A stretch of 64,000 bases of DNA, taken from Gnetum montanum. Lineage: Eukaryota > Streptophyta > Gnetopsida > Gnetales > Gnetaceae. Below, piece by piece: positions 21,225-32,814 of the stretch. The DNA lies in contig MNCI01000967.1 in the NCBI GenBank assembly GCA_015680685.1, forward strand, positions 418,458-482,457. The letters are read 5' to 3'. The position numbers and the translations under genes are program-made. Positions within the stretch are counted from its first letter, which is position 1; each line of letters opens with the position of its first letter. The notes under the pieces are model-generated. The model did no database searches and had not been told where the DNA came from. It was given only the letters and a program-made list of their open reading frames with translations.

Positions 21225-22900
21225 CATTAATTCAAAATGCCACCATTCCTATCTAGTACAATAGTCAACCATCTAAAATTCTAGTAACAATACCATCTCT
21301 CTAAATGTTTGATTTTAAAGATCCATGAATTTAGTAACTATATGTAGCTTTTCAAAAATATTATTTATTTTCCAATGATTTGCTTCTAAATTATTTTCTG
21401 GAAGCTCTCCAAGGATCAACTTATGCAGTTCTAACCAATACAAATTAGTTACACTTAAAGTCAAGAACATTGTCAGAGTACTTGACTCATTCACCAAATC
21501 AAGAAATTGAGTTTTACATTTTTTCAGTACGAAGGAGTTTCTCATATAGTGATACTAAATCTCATCAATTTATTAATAAAGTTATCTTCAAGGGCATTTT
21601 ATAATTGTTATTGTAACTCTTCTATAGTTAGAGATACAACAATAGTATTCTTTTTGAAGAGTATAGTTATTGATTTCAATGCATGATGTCATACTATCTT
21701 GTTGTAAATGTGATATCTATAAATAGGATTGAATAAATAATTAATTAATATAGATTATCAAAAATAACATAAATTTAAGAATAAAAATCTAAACCTTTTT
21801 GGACGTTAATCATTTATGACAACCAAATCTACCATACTTATATTGGATTAGATGCTTTTCATATTCATGCAACTTGATATCCTTAGCTCTTCTTGTAAGG
21901 AGGTCACATGTACCACATGAAAATAATGTAGGAAATGACACTGAAAGCATACCAATTGTTTTGAACTCATTTATTGAAAAATCTATTAACAAAGGCCATT
22001 ATGTAGTATCTAAATATTCCATATTGGAATTATGTAACCATGATTTTATTAAATTGAGATCTTTTTCTAGCATCAATGGTTAAGATGCAATTGGTAATGT
22101 ATATTTATAAATAAGTCCTTCTTCACCTTCATCTAAGTCAATCATTGAACCATTAAATTACAGTCTTACATTTCCATCCTCTTTACACAATGGAATGTAA
22201 GGGATCTTCTTGAAGATATTGACATCTCTATCTTTGGTACTTTAATACAAAGCATTCATATCAATTCCAATATCATGATAGTAAGGATCATTTTCTACTT
22301 TATATCTTAAAGCTTCATACACACATTTTTATTTACTCTGAATTTGCATTTGTTCCTTTCTAATATGTTCTTTTCAATATAAGCAATGAAATCTAATGAA
22401 TCCTCAAAAGAAGTCTTTTGAAATTTCAAATAAATTTTATTAAAAATTAATGATATGTCCTTGATACTTAAATTGACCTTCTATAGCATGTGTAACTTGT
22501 AACACACAATTAATTTTTTCTATAAGAATTTCCTCATCTTGGAATAGTTGAAATAAAACCAATGGTTGTGGTTCTAGATCCATATCATTATTTGTAGAGA
22601 AGTTTTAAATATCTTCACCAAATTCATTTAGGATTTTCATTATCTTATTTCTCTTTCATTTATTGCACATCAAACCTAGTCTTCCATTTTTTGTATGAAT
22701 ACCCATGTAACTTTCATTATAGATATCTCAAAATTGAGGAGTTATTAAATAGTGAACTTGCTATGAGAATCTCATCATAACTTATAGTATTTTTATGTTT
22801 GATTTATGGTAGTCAAGATAATATGTTTGATTATTATAAATTTAATGATTTGGTTGTAATTAAATAGTACCAAGATTATTCTCTACTTGTTACATATATG

Positions 22901-22905
22901 ATCTT
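22901..22905. repeat. Target site duplication ATCTT, left copy
   Basis: ATCTT precedes the LTR terminus TGATGAG at 22,906 and is identical to 41,614-41,618. Confidence 0.95.
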
Positions 22906-23655
22906 TGATGAGCGGCGAGGTACCCCCTACACTCAACCATACGAATATGAGCATTTCACGCATGATCCGGTCAAATTCCAAGGACTAAGTGCTTGTGTGC
23001 CCTTGTGGAAAAAAGATGGGTTGGTTTATTGTTGTCTTCCCAAGCTTACCTGTATGTCATGATTTTATGGTTAAGTAAGCTTGAGGCACATGATTTTTAT
23101 AGCTTTTATGTTTTTATGTCCTGTGCTAATAGGGAAAGAGAGATAACTAGGTGACTAATTTAACTTAATTACTCATTAACTAAGTTCTAACTAATCGTAA
23201 CACAAGTATCCATTCTCACTTGCCATACACATCTTGAACCAGTGCAACACTGCTGAGATTACCAAATGCTAATCATTACTGGGTTACCAAGCATTACACA
23301 CATGCTCAAAGCTGCCAGCTTGTGTAATTTAACGATTTTCTTAATTGAATAAAATGAATTGCTGTGCTAATAATAGAAATGTAAAGTGCATAAAATAAAA
23401 TAAATGCATAAGAAAATAAAATAAAATAAAAGCGTAAGAAAACAAATCTCAAGTGCTGTAAGGATGAATCAAAGAGCTCGTCTTTATTACCATACACAAG
23501 GTGTGCTCAGGTACACAATGCTTGAATAAAGATTCATCCACACTTAGACCTCCCATTGTGGGCACTTGAAAAATACTCTAACTTTCAAATAGACTACAAG
23601 AGTTTTGCTACTTGACTCCTAAAAGACTTCTCCCAAATTGTGCACCTGGGCACTG

Positions 23656-23663
23656 TATTTATA
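23656..23663 (-). promoter_or_regulatory. TATA box, 3' LTR
   Basis: Minus-strand CCTATAAATACAGTG. The same box is at 41,437-41,444 in the 5' LTR and at 17,150-17,157 in the solo LTR. Confidence 0.75.
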
Positions 23664-23671
23664 GGCTTGGG

Positions 23672-23857
23672 AGCAACTACTCTAATAATTAGTGTAACCG
23701 CTCTAATAATTAGAATAACTGCTAAAGTAACTACTAGAGTAACCACTCTAATAATTAGAATAACTACTAGGGTAACCCCTAGAGTAACTACTCTAATAAT
23801 TAGAATAACTACTAGGGTAACCCCTAGAGTAACCACTCTAATAATCAGAGTAACTAC
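23672..23857. repeat. 45-bp U3 tandem array
   Basis: Units built from CTCTAATAATTAGAATAACT and ACTAGGGTAACCCCTAGAGT, about 45 bp, repeat about three times plus partial units. The subunits are themselves near-palindromic. The 5' LTR holds a shorter array (41,457-41,600). Open frames over this array on both strands are repeat translations, not genes. Confidence 0.85.
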
Positions 23858-23865
23858 TCTCATCA

Positions 23866-25650
23866 TACCCCCACGACTAAATGAAAACTCGTCCTTGAGT
23901 ATAGAAGAAAAGAAACAAGTTCTTTATAAAATATTGGGAAGGTATGGGATTATTGACTAACTGACAACTGATGGTGGAATGAGATGACAAACTTAGCGTG
24001 CCCAGTGAATAGATCAATAATCATATTACAACATTAGTGTTCATGACCATTGTGGTGAACACTCGTATATAAATGACATCCAAGCCTTTATTTGGTAGCT
24101 TGTAGAGAAAGAGAGAGAAAGAAAATGAAGCATGTTGCCGCCAATGCTGAGATTATGCCTTCTATTGTTTATCCATAGCCATGCCACCAGACTTCCTCCT
24201 TTCGTAAATGCTCCAATTCTGGTCCATCTTGAGTGCTTCCTCCAAGCCCATTCCATTGTTTGTATGATCGCCATCTGCACACACAACACAATCACAAATG
24301 AGCAATGATAGATAAACCACAATGCAGTTGATACCTTGCCTCGATATGAAGCACATTGGCTGAGTTGTGAGTATGGCAGAAATTGGTTCAAAGATTTATC
24401 ATAGGTGACTACCCAAGGTGTAGGGGTTAGGTAAATAGTAAAATGGAGAAAATTGAAAAATTTATGCTAGGGCCCCCACGACTAAGAGGGAACCTCCGGT
24501 AGCTATAAATTAAAAAAATATGAGGAATAAGAAAGATGGGAAAAAATTAACAACAACAATGCCAATAAAATGGATGTCATGGATGGGGATGAAACAAGAA
24601 ATGATTGATTACAGAAAATGTTTAAAGAAAAGAACTTAACAATTGCACCAAAAAGGAATGCCAGTGGGTCCTTCCCAAAGCAGGCTCATGTCTTTTATGC
24701 CCTAACAAACCCACAAACCAAAGAGTCCGTAGGCTCTAGGAATGTCATTTGAAAGAAAGAGTTGAAAACTTACCCATAAGAATTCACCAAAGAGAAATAA
24801 TGCATCAACCTAGAATAGACTAATGATAAAATCGACAATGAGCTGGAAAATGGGAAGAAATATGGAGAGGAGAGAATGGAATGGAATCCCAAGAACAAGG
24901 TTGTGTAAAGACCCTTGTGTATTTCACGGTTAAGATGACTGAGTAGAACTTCATCCCAAATCTAGACTCAAACCAACCACATTCAATGACCTCACATCAA
25001 TACACCTAGCCAATCCATCCTCTTGAAGCAACAAGAATACCTTGACAAAGAGTGACCACCATCTTGAGGATAGCGAGATGGAGAAGCAGGAAGTGAGAAA
25101 GGGCCTTAGTTAGAGGGAACCTTCAAGCATGGGTAACATTTCTTTCCAATCTCATAACCAGTGCTTGTAGTCCATGTTGCTTTATTATGTCTAAAGGGTA
25201 TGCTTTGAATTCTCACTTTTCTCCAATTTTTTTCTATTTTTTTTTTGGGTGAGAACCACACCATGTAAAGACTTATTTTTATTCACTGAACTTCCTGATT
25301 TTTGAACAATGTCAGAATGGAAAAAAATCCAAGAAACAAGCATTCAAGAACCCAAGAGAATGGCCAGCACAAATGCATCAAATCCCCTTGAAGTCACACC
25401 CTTTTCATCCTTTGAGTCTTTCCTTAGTTTGAAAAGTACCCAACCACCAATTCATTAATAAATTTAGTTAGAAAAAGGGGACTGTATAGTTCCAAGCCAA
25501 AGGAGACTATAGAGTTGTATGGATGAGTGGATGGCATGGACTCATTGCCTGTTTGACCAAAAGAACCATACCTTAATATTAGCATCATAATTCAAAGGTA
25601 AAAACCAAACATTATCAATCAATATGATATAATGCAATCCACCATTATGA
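23866..25650 (-). other. 3' untranslated region and PPT of the Athila-like element
   Basis: Directly right of the 3' LTR the minus strand reads GTCGTGGGGGTA, a purine-rich tract at the place where plus-strand priming starts. The remaining 1.7 kb up to the integrase tail has no recognisable coding content; frames at 24,041-24,391 match nothing I know. Confidence 0.6.
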
Positions 25651-25899
25651 GCACTTATTGGATGACGAATAAAAGTAAATCAAGCAAACAAAGAAATAGT
25701 AAAAACATGAACGATGGTGTAAAAAAAAAGTTGAAAAATGTGTAAAACAAAAATTCAAAAAGAACTAAGGGCCTAAAACTGTTAGCATAGGTGGCCATCT
25801 CCCCCATGACTGAGTTGGAAGGAGGAGATCTGAAATAGTGAGCAAGGTTGTCCATCGATAGAGGTAGCATGTGTACTGGCTGTCCTAAGCTCATGGAAA

Positions 25900-27236
25900 G
25901 GTTTGGTTTGTTGTACATTGACCAATAGCTTCTTATCTAGGCTCTTAGGTTTGTATATTGTCATGGCCCCTGAAGGAAAAGTTGCATAAATAATATAAGG
26001 TCCTTCCCATAGTTCTTGAAATTTAGTACATTGTGGCACATATGTGAGATTCCAATAGAGAACCTTATCTCTTGGTTAATATTTAACTTTCCTAATCCTT
26101 AGGTCATGACATTGTTTATCGAATGCCTTGTGCAACTCATTAGATGATAGGGCAGCTAGTCGGTTTTGATCTATCAAGTTAAGGGTTACTAATTGTTGTT
26201 TTTGTGCTAGATCAAGGTCAAGGTTGAGGTTACATGTCATGGATAGTGTACAGATCTTAGTTTAAATGGGAAGCGTTGGTAATTTACCATACACTAACTC
26301 ATAGGGAGAGTAGCCTATAGGGAGTTTCCATGTGGAGTGATATGCCCAAAGAGCATCATTCAGTTTAGTGCTCTAGTATCGCCTAAACTTGCTAATAGTT
26401 CTTGTCAATATCTTTGTAATCTCCCTGTTGGTGACTTCTACTTGACTGTTCACTTGGGGGTGGTATGGTATAGTCAATTTATGCTCAACCCCTAAGTGTT
26501 GCATTAATTTCTTAAAAGTTGCACCTATGAAGTGGGTACCAATGTCTGAAATAAGTGCATGGAGCACACCAAACTTGTTTATGATTTGTTGTTGAATAAA
26601 TTGTGTAGCTGTAGATGATGTACAATCCTTTATAGTAGCTACTTCTTCCCATTTAGTTAGGTAATCAATAGCAATAATGATATAGGCTTTTCCATTGAAC
26701 ATTAGTGTAATTGGCCCCATAAAATCAATTCCCCAAATGTTGAAGGGTTCTAATGGTTGGATCCATTATTGTGGACCCTCCATTCTAGCAATCATTCCCC
26801 CATCACATTGATAGTGCTCAAAAGATTGGATGAATTGATGGACATCCCAAAACAATGTAGGCCAATAATATTCTATAAGCAATATCTTAATGGTTGTTCA
26901 TCTCCCAATGTAATGATCCCCACAAGGACCCTCATAAACATCTTGGAAAACTTGCAATTGATCTATATCAGGAACACACCATCAAACCAAGCCATTGGCA
27001 CATACTTTGTAAATTTTTCCATTGATTTTCATAAAGTACTTGGCTTGGTGAAGAAATTTTTGTTTCTTCTTAACTTTTAACTCTTGTGGTATTTGTTGGG
27101 TGAGGAGATAGGTAAGAATGCTACTGTACAAGTTTGTCTCCATGGGTAATTGATTATTCACTACACTAGCAAAGAGGAATTCATCAGGAAAATAATCAAA
27201 AATTGGATACTCATCCTCTTTGTTGTTCCATTTCAA
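25900..27236 (-). pseudogene. Ty3 integrase remnant
   Basis: The best part is the minus-strand frame at 26,720-26,373: MGPITLMFNGKAYIIIAIDY, LTKWEEVATIKDCTSSTATQ, then LISDIGTHFIG and YHPQVNSQVEVTNREI. These are the rve core blocks D-Y-x-T-K-W, S-D-x-G-T-H-F and Y-H-P-Q-x-N-x-Q-x-E; all three acidic residues appear to be kept. The zinc-binding N-terminus lies in broken sequence at about 27,000-26,750, and 27,236-26,982 is the spacer with YFPDEFLFA, like the P-D-E-x-L-F spacer of Athila. The C-terminal tail is at 26,039-25,900, with ELWEGPYIIYATFPSGAMTI and VNVQQTKPFHE. It would insert cDNA into the genome. Stops separate the pieces. Confidence 0.9.
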
Positions 27237-27376
27237 TTAAGATAAATGATCAATAACTATGTTCTTGATGCCTTTACAATCAATCATCGTAAGATCGAAC
27301 TCTTATAAGATTACAAGCCATTGTATGATACGAGGATTGACCATTGCCTTATTCATGAGGAACCTTATTATGCTAT
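27237..27376 (-). pseudogene. RNase H C-terminal piece, left of the inserted element
   Basis: The minus strand encodes SIIRFLMNKAMVNPRIIQWL, a stop, then EFDLTMIDCKGIKNIVIDHL, matching the plant Ty3 RNase H tail (L-x-K-K-D-A-K-P-R-L-I-R-W to V-A-D-H-L-S). It stops exactly at the LTR start at 27,377. The upstream half of the same domain is found, inverted in the assembly, at 36,026-36,320. Confidence 0.85.
27372..27376. repeat. Target site duplication GCTAT, left copy of the inserted element
   Basis: GCTAT precedes the LTR terminus TGTTGG. The other copy is ATAGT at 36,321-36,325, which reads ACTAT once that piece is reversed; four of five bases agree. Confidence 0.65.
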
Positions 27377-30300
27377 TGTTGGCACGTTTTGGCCATTTCA
27401 TGGACCAAAACCCAATTTCATCTGGAAGAAAATGAATGTAGAAAATTAAAGCAATATGAAATTAAAAAAAAATGCAATGCCCGTTATTTAGAAGTTTAAA
27501 GTCCAAATGCAGATTGGATGGACTTAATTGGCTATCATTTTTTTTTGTGGGTCATGCACACACATAATTCCCACACATGCTGCCACTTCCTCTAATCAAG
27601 TTCTCTTGTCTTCTCATATTTTTGGATGTCTGTCTCATCGTCCATACCATATTCTTAGTCACCGCAAGTCGTCTCATTGACATTAACATCAGGAAGCAAA
27701 AATTTTAAGCTATGTGATTCTTAGCCAGACACAGAACCAACAGGACTAAGATCAGAAATGCTAGAGTGGTTCTCCCAACTGTGATTGCTGCAATGCTCCA
27801 CAACTGTTTATGATCAGGAAAATATTATAGTGATATTGGACATGTTTTATGGTGTGTTATGATGGAGATGGTTGCTGCTAATGGTAGCGATTAGCAAGAG
27901 CTGGACTTGTTCTTGTTCTAGAGGTAACAGTGTGGGTATTTTATTTCATCTCTCTTTCGATGATGCTAGGCATGGTTGCCACCACATGGAAAATACTTTA
28001 CTCGGTCACATGTTTATCATGTTTTCTTCACCATTGGTTACACCTGGTTTTTCTTCCTCTCTGTTCGGCTGATATTTGGACACAATTCCACACAACAAAT
28101 TTCTATACAATAGTGAGAAATATTAATCAAAGTTACTACATAATTAGATCTGGAAGATGCTTTTCCAGATATTATTATGACTTAATTCTTACTACAACTA
28201 TTGCTAATGTCATTTTAAATGGAGTAAGAAAGATGGAGATTTACAGGCGAATAGCTACAAGTATCGATGATTATAATAATAAAATTTAAAAATATATATG
28301 TAGCTATGTTGTATGGTAGAAAGAGTGAGAGAGCAGTGAAAGGTGGCAATGGAAAATGGTTACAACAACCATAGTTTTTTATGGAATGCATGGCACATGG
28401 TGGCAACAACTTAGCGTAGAACACCATGGCTAGTAGCCGCTCCTATGACAACACCACCGCATTTCAATTTCATGAACTATAACAAACATTTCAGTAGCAG
28501 CCTTCGTTAACAATTTAGGATATCACATGCACAGCTACATAAGAAATGAACTGAAACAAAACCCAGAAACTTCCATTTACAGTACTATCATATTACTGTA
28601 CCTAGATCATGAAGAGCGGGGCGTCCTGCAATGTGTCATGGTGCAGATTCCACTGCGCAAACTTGCAAAATGCAGGATTGGGCTGCACCAAATCATCGAG
28701 ATCTAACATTTTAGAATTGCAGAAAGCCACTAACAATAGCACGCTAGCCTTGTTACAATCCATGTACAATCTTCCGTTGCCAGAATCCATTGTGACCCTG
28801 CCTGCCATAAAATGGTAGCGTAGGGTAGAAGAAAACCGAGCTCAAGTAGAACATGACCATTTGATCAATGTTGGACAAATTGAGATGGGATCTTTCAATT
28901 TGAACATTGACAGACATAGCAAGCGTATCAAATGGCATCATGAAAGTCTGAAATCAAACACCAAGGAATATAGTGGAATTAGAGAAATGTAAAACTACAA
29001 GAAAATAAAAATAAAAATCTACAATGAATCTCATGGAAACAAAAAAGGCAAGTCTTAAAAAAGATGAGAATCCAAGTTATCGACACATCTACTTTTGCAG
29101 GCACTACAATGGGCTGGTCAAGAAATGCAATGAAGTCAGCCTCGTTTGCGATGATGAAATTGCGCTCATTATTTTTTAAGATACAATGGCTGATGCATCA
29201 TCACTTATAAAAATTTAACCCTATGGTGAATATAGCCACTAGATACTTGGCTTCATTTTAAATTTCCTATAAAGGATGTAATTTCATGAAAATTGTAGCC
29301 TCTCAATTGAAAGGGTGGTTATAACCACTATAAAGACCACTTGTCAACTACAACTTTTTTATCTCCATGGTGACCACTTGGCAACTGAATGGGCCACTTG
29401 GCAACTAAATGGGACACATGTCAACTGTAGCTTTTTTATCTCTATCGTGGTTATAACCACCCATAATGTTTGTAACTTACCTCACCTTCTCATGATGATT
29501 GTAACTACCTTGAGGTTACTATAAAAGGGCTTCAAGGGTAGGAAGGAAGGGGTCTGAAGAAGGGGTGGAGAGCATTGGTAAAAGAAGACATTGTGAAAGA
29601 TTGCTTGTAAGATGACTTATTAAAGACAACATTTCAGCCTCTTTGTCATAGTCCTGTGAATTATGTTTATTTTTTTTATTTTGTTTAAATTGTTTAGCTA
29701 GTGGTTTAGAGTATCATGCTTGGCAAGTAATTTTGGGATTTTTAAATTGATCTTATTATTCTTGTTGCATGATAGAAAATTTTTATTAAAATTTTACCAT
29801 AGAAGAGCTTGTGTTTAAAAGCCTTAAGAGCATTTTAGTAGTGAATTTTATTATTTTGCAATGTATGAGAACCGCTATTGAGATTGTTGTAAGAGAGCCT
29901 TTACATGTAGTCAATCCCTTGAACAATTCAATAGTCAAGAGGGTTCAGAAAATCTTTGGTATTTTGATAGGACCAAAATAGCTTCTTTTATCTTTAAAGT
30001 GAATCTCCATGGTATTTCAATCATAAATTGTCAATTCTTTTGAAGGTTCTATTGAATGGAATTGTTGATGTCCATTATCTAGCCAAAATAGAGTTTAGTA
30101 CGTGATAGTTTACGCAACAATTTTTTGGGTAGCATAGTAGGATTTTCTTGAAGAAATTGCTTATTTAAGCCTTGGAAGTTTGAAAAATTCATAGTTATTG
30201 AATTTGGGATAGTTTTATTGCAAAGTGTTTACTCATATCATTTTACCTTGTTTAAACATTTGAGATCTTTACACAAATCTACTTTCTTTTTCTCTTCTTT

Positions 30301-30722
30301 CTATTTTCATTGAATCTCGCTCTATTTCTAGTTTTCTTGTGGAACTATCTCTTTCTCTAAGGAAAATTAGAAGTAAATTCGTAGAGTTGTGCTCAAATTT
30401 TTTTGCAAAATTTTATTTGTTACAAGTAGGTATTATAAGGACCTCATAGACTAGGCAATTGAACAAAATAGGAACCCTCAACGATTCACAGTACTTTGCA
30501 AAGTTGGCTGAATCTCTTTAAGATAAGTCATTTATAGTTTTACACACAACCCAATCGTTTCATTTTTCATAACAGCACACCACAACATCACACACACATA
30601 CTCACATTAACTACTGAGTCTATTTGGAGGTACCTGGGCCTTGGTGTTGCTAGAGACCATCAAGCACCTAAATCCTGTTCAAGGACACTCGTTGGCGATC
30701 GCGTTCCAAATGGTCACCAATA
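27377..30722 (+). repeat. 5' LTR, 3.3 kb
   Basis: From TGTTGGCACG to GGTCACCAATA. It aligns end to end with 32,815-36,024 plus the reversed 36,326-36,512. A TATA box is at 29,520. Around 29,340-29,445 the motif CACTTGNCAACT recurs four times. Short frames in the LTR (for example 28,602-28,808) occur on both strands in both copies and look non-coding. Confidence 0.9.
29520..29527 (+). promoter_or_regulatory. TATA box, 5' LTR of the long-LTR element
   Basis: ACTATAAAAGGGC, a near-consensus TATA box, kept in the same position of the 3' LTR at 34,986-34,993. It lies in the least diverged part of the LTR pair. Confidence 0.7.
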
Positions 30723-30727
30723 GTTCT

Positions 30728-30747
30728 TTTGGTGCTAGAAGGAGGGC
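30728..30747 (+). other. Primer-binding site of the long-LTR element
   Basis: TTTTGGTGCTAGAAGGAGGG starts six bases after the LTR end. It is of the same type as the PBS at 4,070-4,090. Confidence 0.7.
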
Positions 30748-30847
30748 TGAAAATTTAGCCTCTAAGTTCATAAACCTTATAATTTTAGCACATCAACCAT
30801 TCTTTGTTACTATAAAGGCTTAATAAATTAAATAGTATTTTCAGTTC

Positions 30848-31765
30848 ATGACCAAGAAGATTCATAGTTTGCAAAATTTAAAAGTTTCAAAAGATATTCT
30901 TGATTCTAAGATCGATTCTTCATCAGAAGAAGAACAAAAGAAAGTTTTTGCATTAGGAACAAGTAGTGGAGTGAAAACTAGAAGATTAAGAAGATCACCC
31001 ATTATATCTAGTTTATCGATTTATAAGAGAAGATCTTGAAAGTCTAAGAGTTCAACTATCCAAAGGAATAGGATGGCAAATCCTTAGCAAAGAGTTATAC
31101 CATTAGGATTTCAAAATTACAATGATATTCCTAAGTTAGTTTACAAATATTTTCCTAAGCCTTTCATTCCTAGAAAAGCTTATTTAGCTGAAGAATATAT
31201 TAACATGTTTGAGGTAGCTTTAGCTCATGCAAATATTCAACATCAAGATCAATCGTTTAGGTTGTTTGTATCATATTTAAAGGATATGGCTCAGATTTGG
31301 TATTCAAACTTACCAAGTAATAGTATTACAAGTTGGGATGACATGAAGAATATTTTCTTAGCCCAGTTTGATAATCAATTAAATCAACAACAACTATAAT
31401 ATGGGTTGATACAAGCTAAGCAAGGAGTTAAAAAGTCAATTAGAGATTTTAACATCAATTTTCAATAAATTTGTGGACTCTTTCAAAGACAATATAGACC
31501 ATCAGAAGAAATGCTTAAAGAAACTTATCTTAATGCTATTAACCCCAATATTTCAATTTGGTTAAGGATAACTCCAAACTTAACTACACTAAATGACTAC
31601 TTTAGTGAAGCTATATAATTAGAAAAATAGATAAACTTGAATCCTGAAGTAAATATTGCAATTTAAAAAAGAGAAGAAAGAGTTATGATTCCTATGCAAG
31701 ATTATGCTCAATTTAAAGTTTTTCCAAGTCCATCAGCAAAGAAAGGCTTTAGAGTTCATTAAAGG
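30848..31765 (+). pseudogene. Ty3 gag remnant of the long-LTR element
   Basis: A short leader frame (30,848-31,039) with an acidic, Ser- and Lys-rich sequence precedes the gag core. The core, about 31,130-31,620, reads LAEEYINMFEVALAHANIQH, then LKDMAQIWYSNLPSNSITSW and NIFLAQF, matching Retrotrans_gag (L-x-G-x-A-x-x-W-Y-x-x-L-x-x-x-S-I-x-S-W-x-x-x-x-x-x-F-x-x-x-F). Stops occur at 31,397 and at several later points. Gag would package RNA; a non-autonomous element that keeps gag could supply its own particle or compete for a helper's. No knuckle is visible. Confidence 0.8.
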
Positions 31766-31794
31766 TAAAAGGAGAGTTAGAGAATCAAAGTTAT

Positions 31795-32463
31795 ATGTCT
31801 AATAATGACGAGAAATTAAAGACCTCATATGATAAGGAAGCTCCTTTTTTCCTTTTGACAATGAAATTAAAGGATAAATACTTACACAATTGTTTGATTG
31901 ATTCTAGAGCTATGTCTACTATAATGTCATTGTCTATATGTATGAAACTTGGTTTGATTCCTGAAAAATCAAATAAAAAGATTGTTCAAGTGGATAAAAG
32001 TAGAGTGAAGATTGTGGGTCAATTACCAAATGTCCTATTGGAAATTGCTTCTGAACCTCGTGTCAGAAATAGAGTAACTATTCAAGTGGCAGATATACCA
32101 GATTCGCATAGTCTCTTATTGAGTAGAAGTTGGAGCAAGAATTTCTCAGGTTACATATCAACAGATTATTCTCACATGTGGCTACCTTGGAAAGGAGAAC
32201 CAAATAAAATATACATCTATAGTGAACCTTTGATGATTAATAACATTACTTCAAATGGAAAAAGTAAAATGGTTGAAAAAGGAGGTATTGAAAACAAAAT
32301 TTGTATACTCCAAGAAAATTATAGTTCTGAAAAAGAACCAATCAATGAAGATTCATGGCAAGAAGCCTTTGTGTCCCAAGAAGAAGAAGAAGGGTCCAAT
32401 TGGGAAGAAAATAAGAATTCATCTAAGAAAGAAGATGAGAGGATTGCTAAAGAAAAAGCTTAA
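31795..32463 (+). pseudogene. Ty3 aspartic protease-like frame, catalytic Gly replaced
   Basis: A 222-residue open frame. Residues 25-45 read LKDKYLHNCLIDSRAMSTIM, where LIDSGA is expected; the Gly of the D-S/T-G triad is Arg. Around residues 100-115 is VADIPDSHSLLLSRSWSKNF, the A-D-I-P-x-x-x-x-x-L-L-S-R-S-W block of plant Ty3 proteases, followed by GYISTDYSHMWLPWKGEP. The C-terminal third is acidic and Lys-rich, with low complexity. It is the longest open frame in the window, but the Gly change should abolish catalysis. The frame is followed by the PPT and 3' LTR, with no polymerase. Confidence 0.8.
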
Positions 32464-32800
32464 GAAGATCAAGTTGAAAGCTCTAGCAAGCCAAAAAATA
32501 ATAGAACAACATTCATCACTTCAGAGATTGCTTATGAGAAGGTTAGAAAAATGAGGATTTCTACTAGGGTAACCCTCACCATTCTCTTTCCATCTCAAGA
32601 ATAGTCCATGAATAAAGGACTTGATAGTGTACAGTTTGTTTTTTTTTTTTAGGAATGAGGTTTTTATACCACCAAACCTTATGTTTGATGGGAATTTTCC
32701 TCCAGAAATATTTATCTTTTCAGCTGTAAAAAGTTCAATAAAAGCTTCAAGTACATTTTAGTTTTAAAATGGGGCTTGCGTAAATTTCTTTAAGCCTTTT

Positions 32801-32814
32801 AAAGGGGGCAAAAA
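32801..32814 (+). other. Polypurine tract of the long-LTR element
   Basis: AAAGGGGGCAAAAA directly precedes the 3' LTR start TGTTTG at 32,815. Confidence 0.8.

Larger units (their letters stand above)
19745..22780 (-). pseudogene. Helitron Rep protein remnant (N-terminal domain plus HUH/Y2 nuclease)
   Basis: Read on the minus strand, fragments occur in the order of a Helitron protein. Near 22,690: NGRLGLMCNK. Near 22,560-22,430: LFQLFQDEEILIEKI and FKYQGHIINF, as in the N-terminal domain of many Helitrons (E-E-x-L-I, then Y-x-G-H-V-I-N-F). Near 22,310: NDPYYHDIGID. At 21,990-21,810: INEFKTIGMLSVSFPTLFSC, then EKHLIQYKYGRFGCHK, as in P-I-N-E-F-x-T-P-G-L-L-x-x-x-F-P-T-L-F-P-Y-G. Near 21,490-21,300: TMFLTLSVTNLYWLELHKL. 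Then the HUH block at 21,216-21,224 and the Y2 block at 20,439-20,453. After it comes the PLxxSSR-like region to about 19,745. No helicase part was found. Many stops make it inactive. The protein would nick and join single strands in rolling-circle transposition. Confidence 0.85.
22906..23865 (-). repeat. 3' LTR of the Athila-like element (960 bp)
   Basis: TGATGAGCGG...ACTCTCATCA. It pairs with 40,677-41,613. It carries the TATA box at 23,656 and a 45-bp U3 tandem array at about 23,672-23,857. An ATAAA-rich run at 23,393-23,430 is in both copies. Confidence 0.95.

Noticed and set aside
23594-23960. Opposed open frames of 90 and 106 codons
   Set aside because: Both are translations of the 45-bp LTR array (VVTLIIR and TTLIIRI repeats), with no independent coding signal.
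24041-24391. 116-codon minus-strand frame as a gene
   Set aside because: No recognisable domain, it overlaps another frame, and it lies in the 3' untranslated part of the Athila-like element.
28602-28818. Overlapping frames of 68-69 codons on both strands, repeated at 34,032-34,248
   Set aside because: They recur because they lie in the two LTRs. Differences between the copies show no codon-position bias by eye, and there is no known domain.
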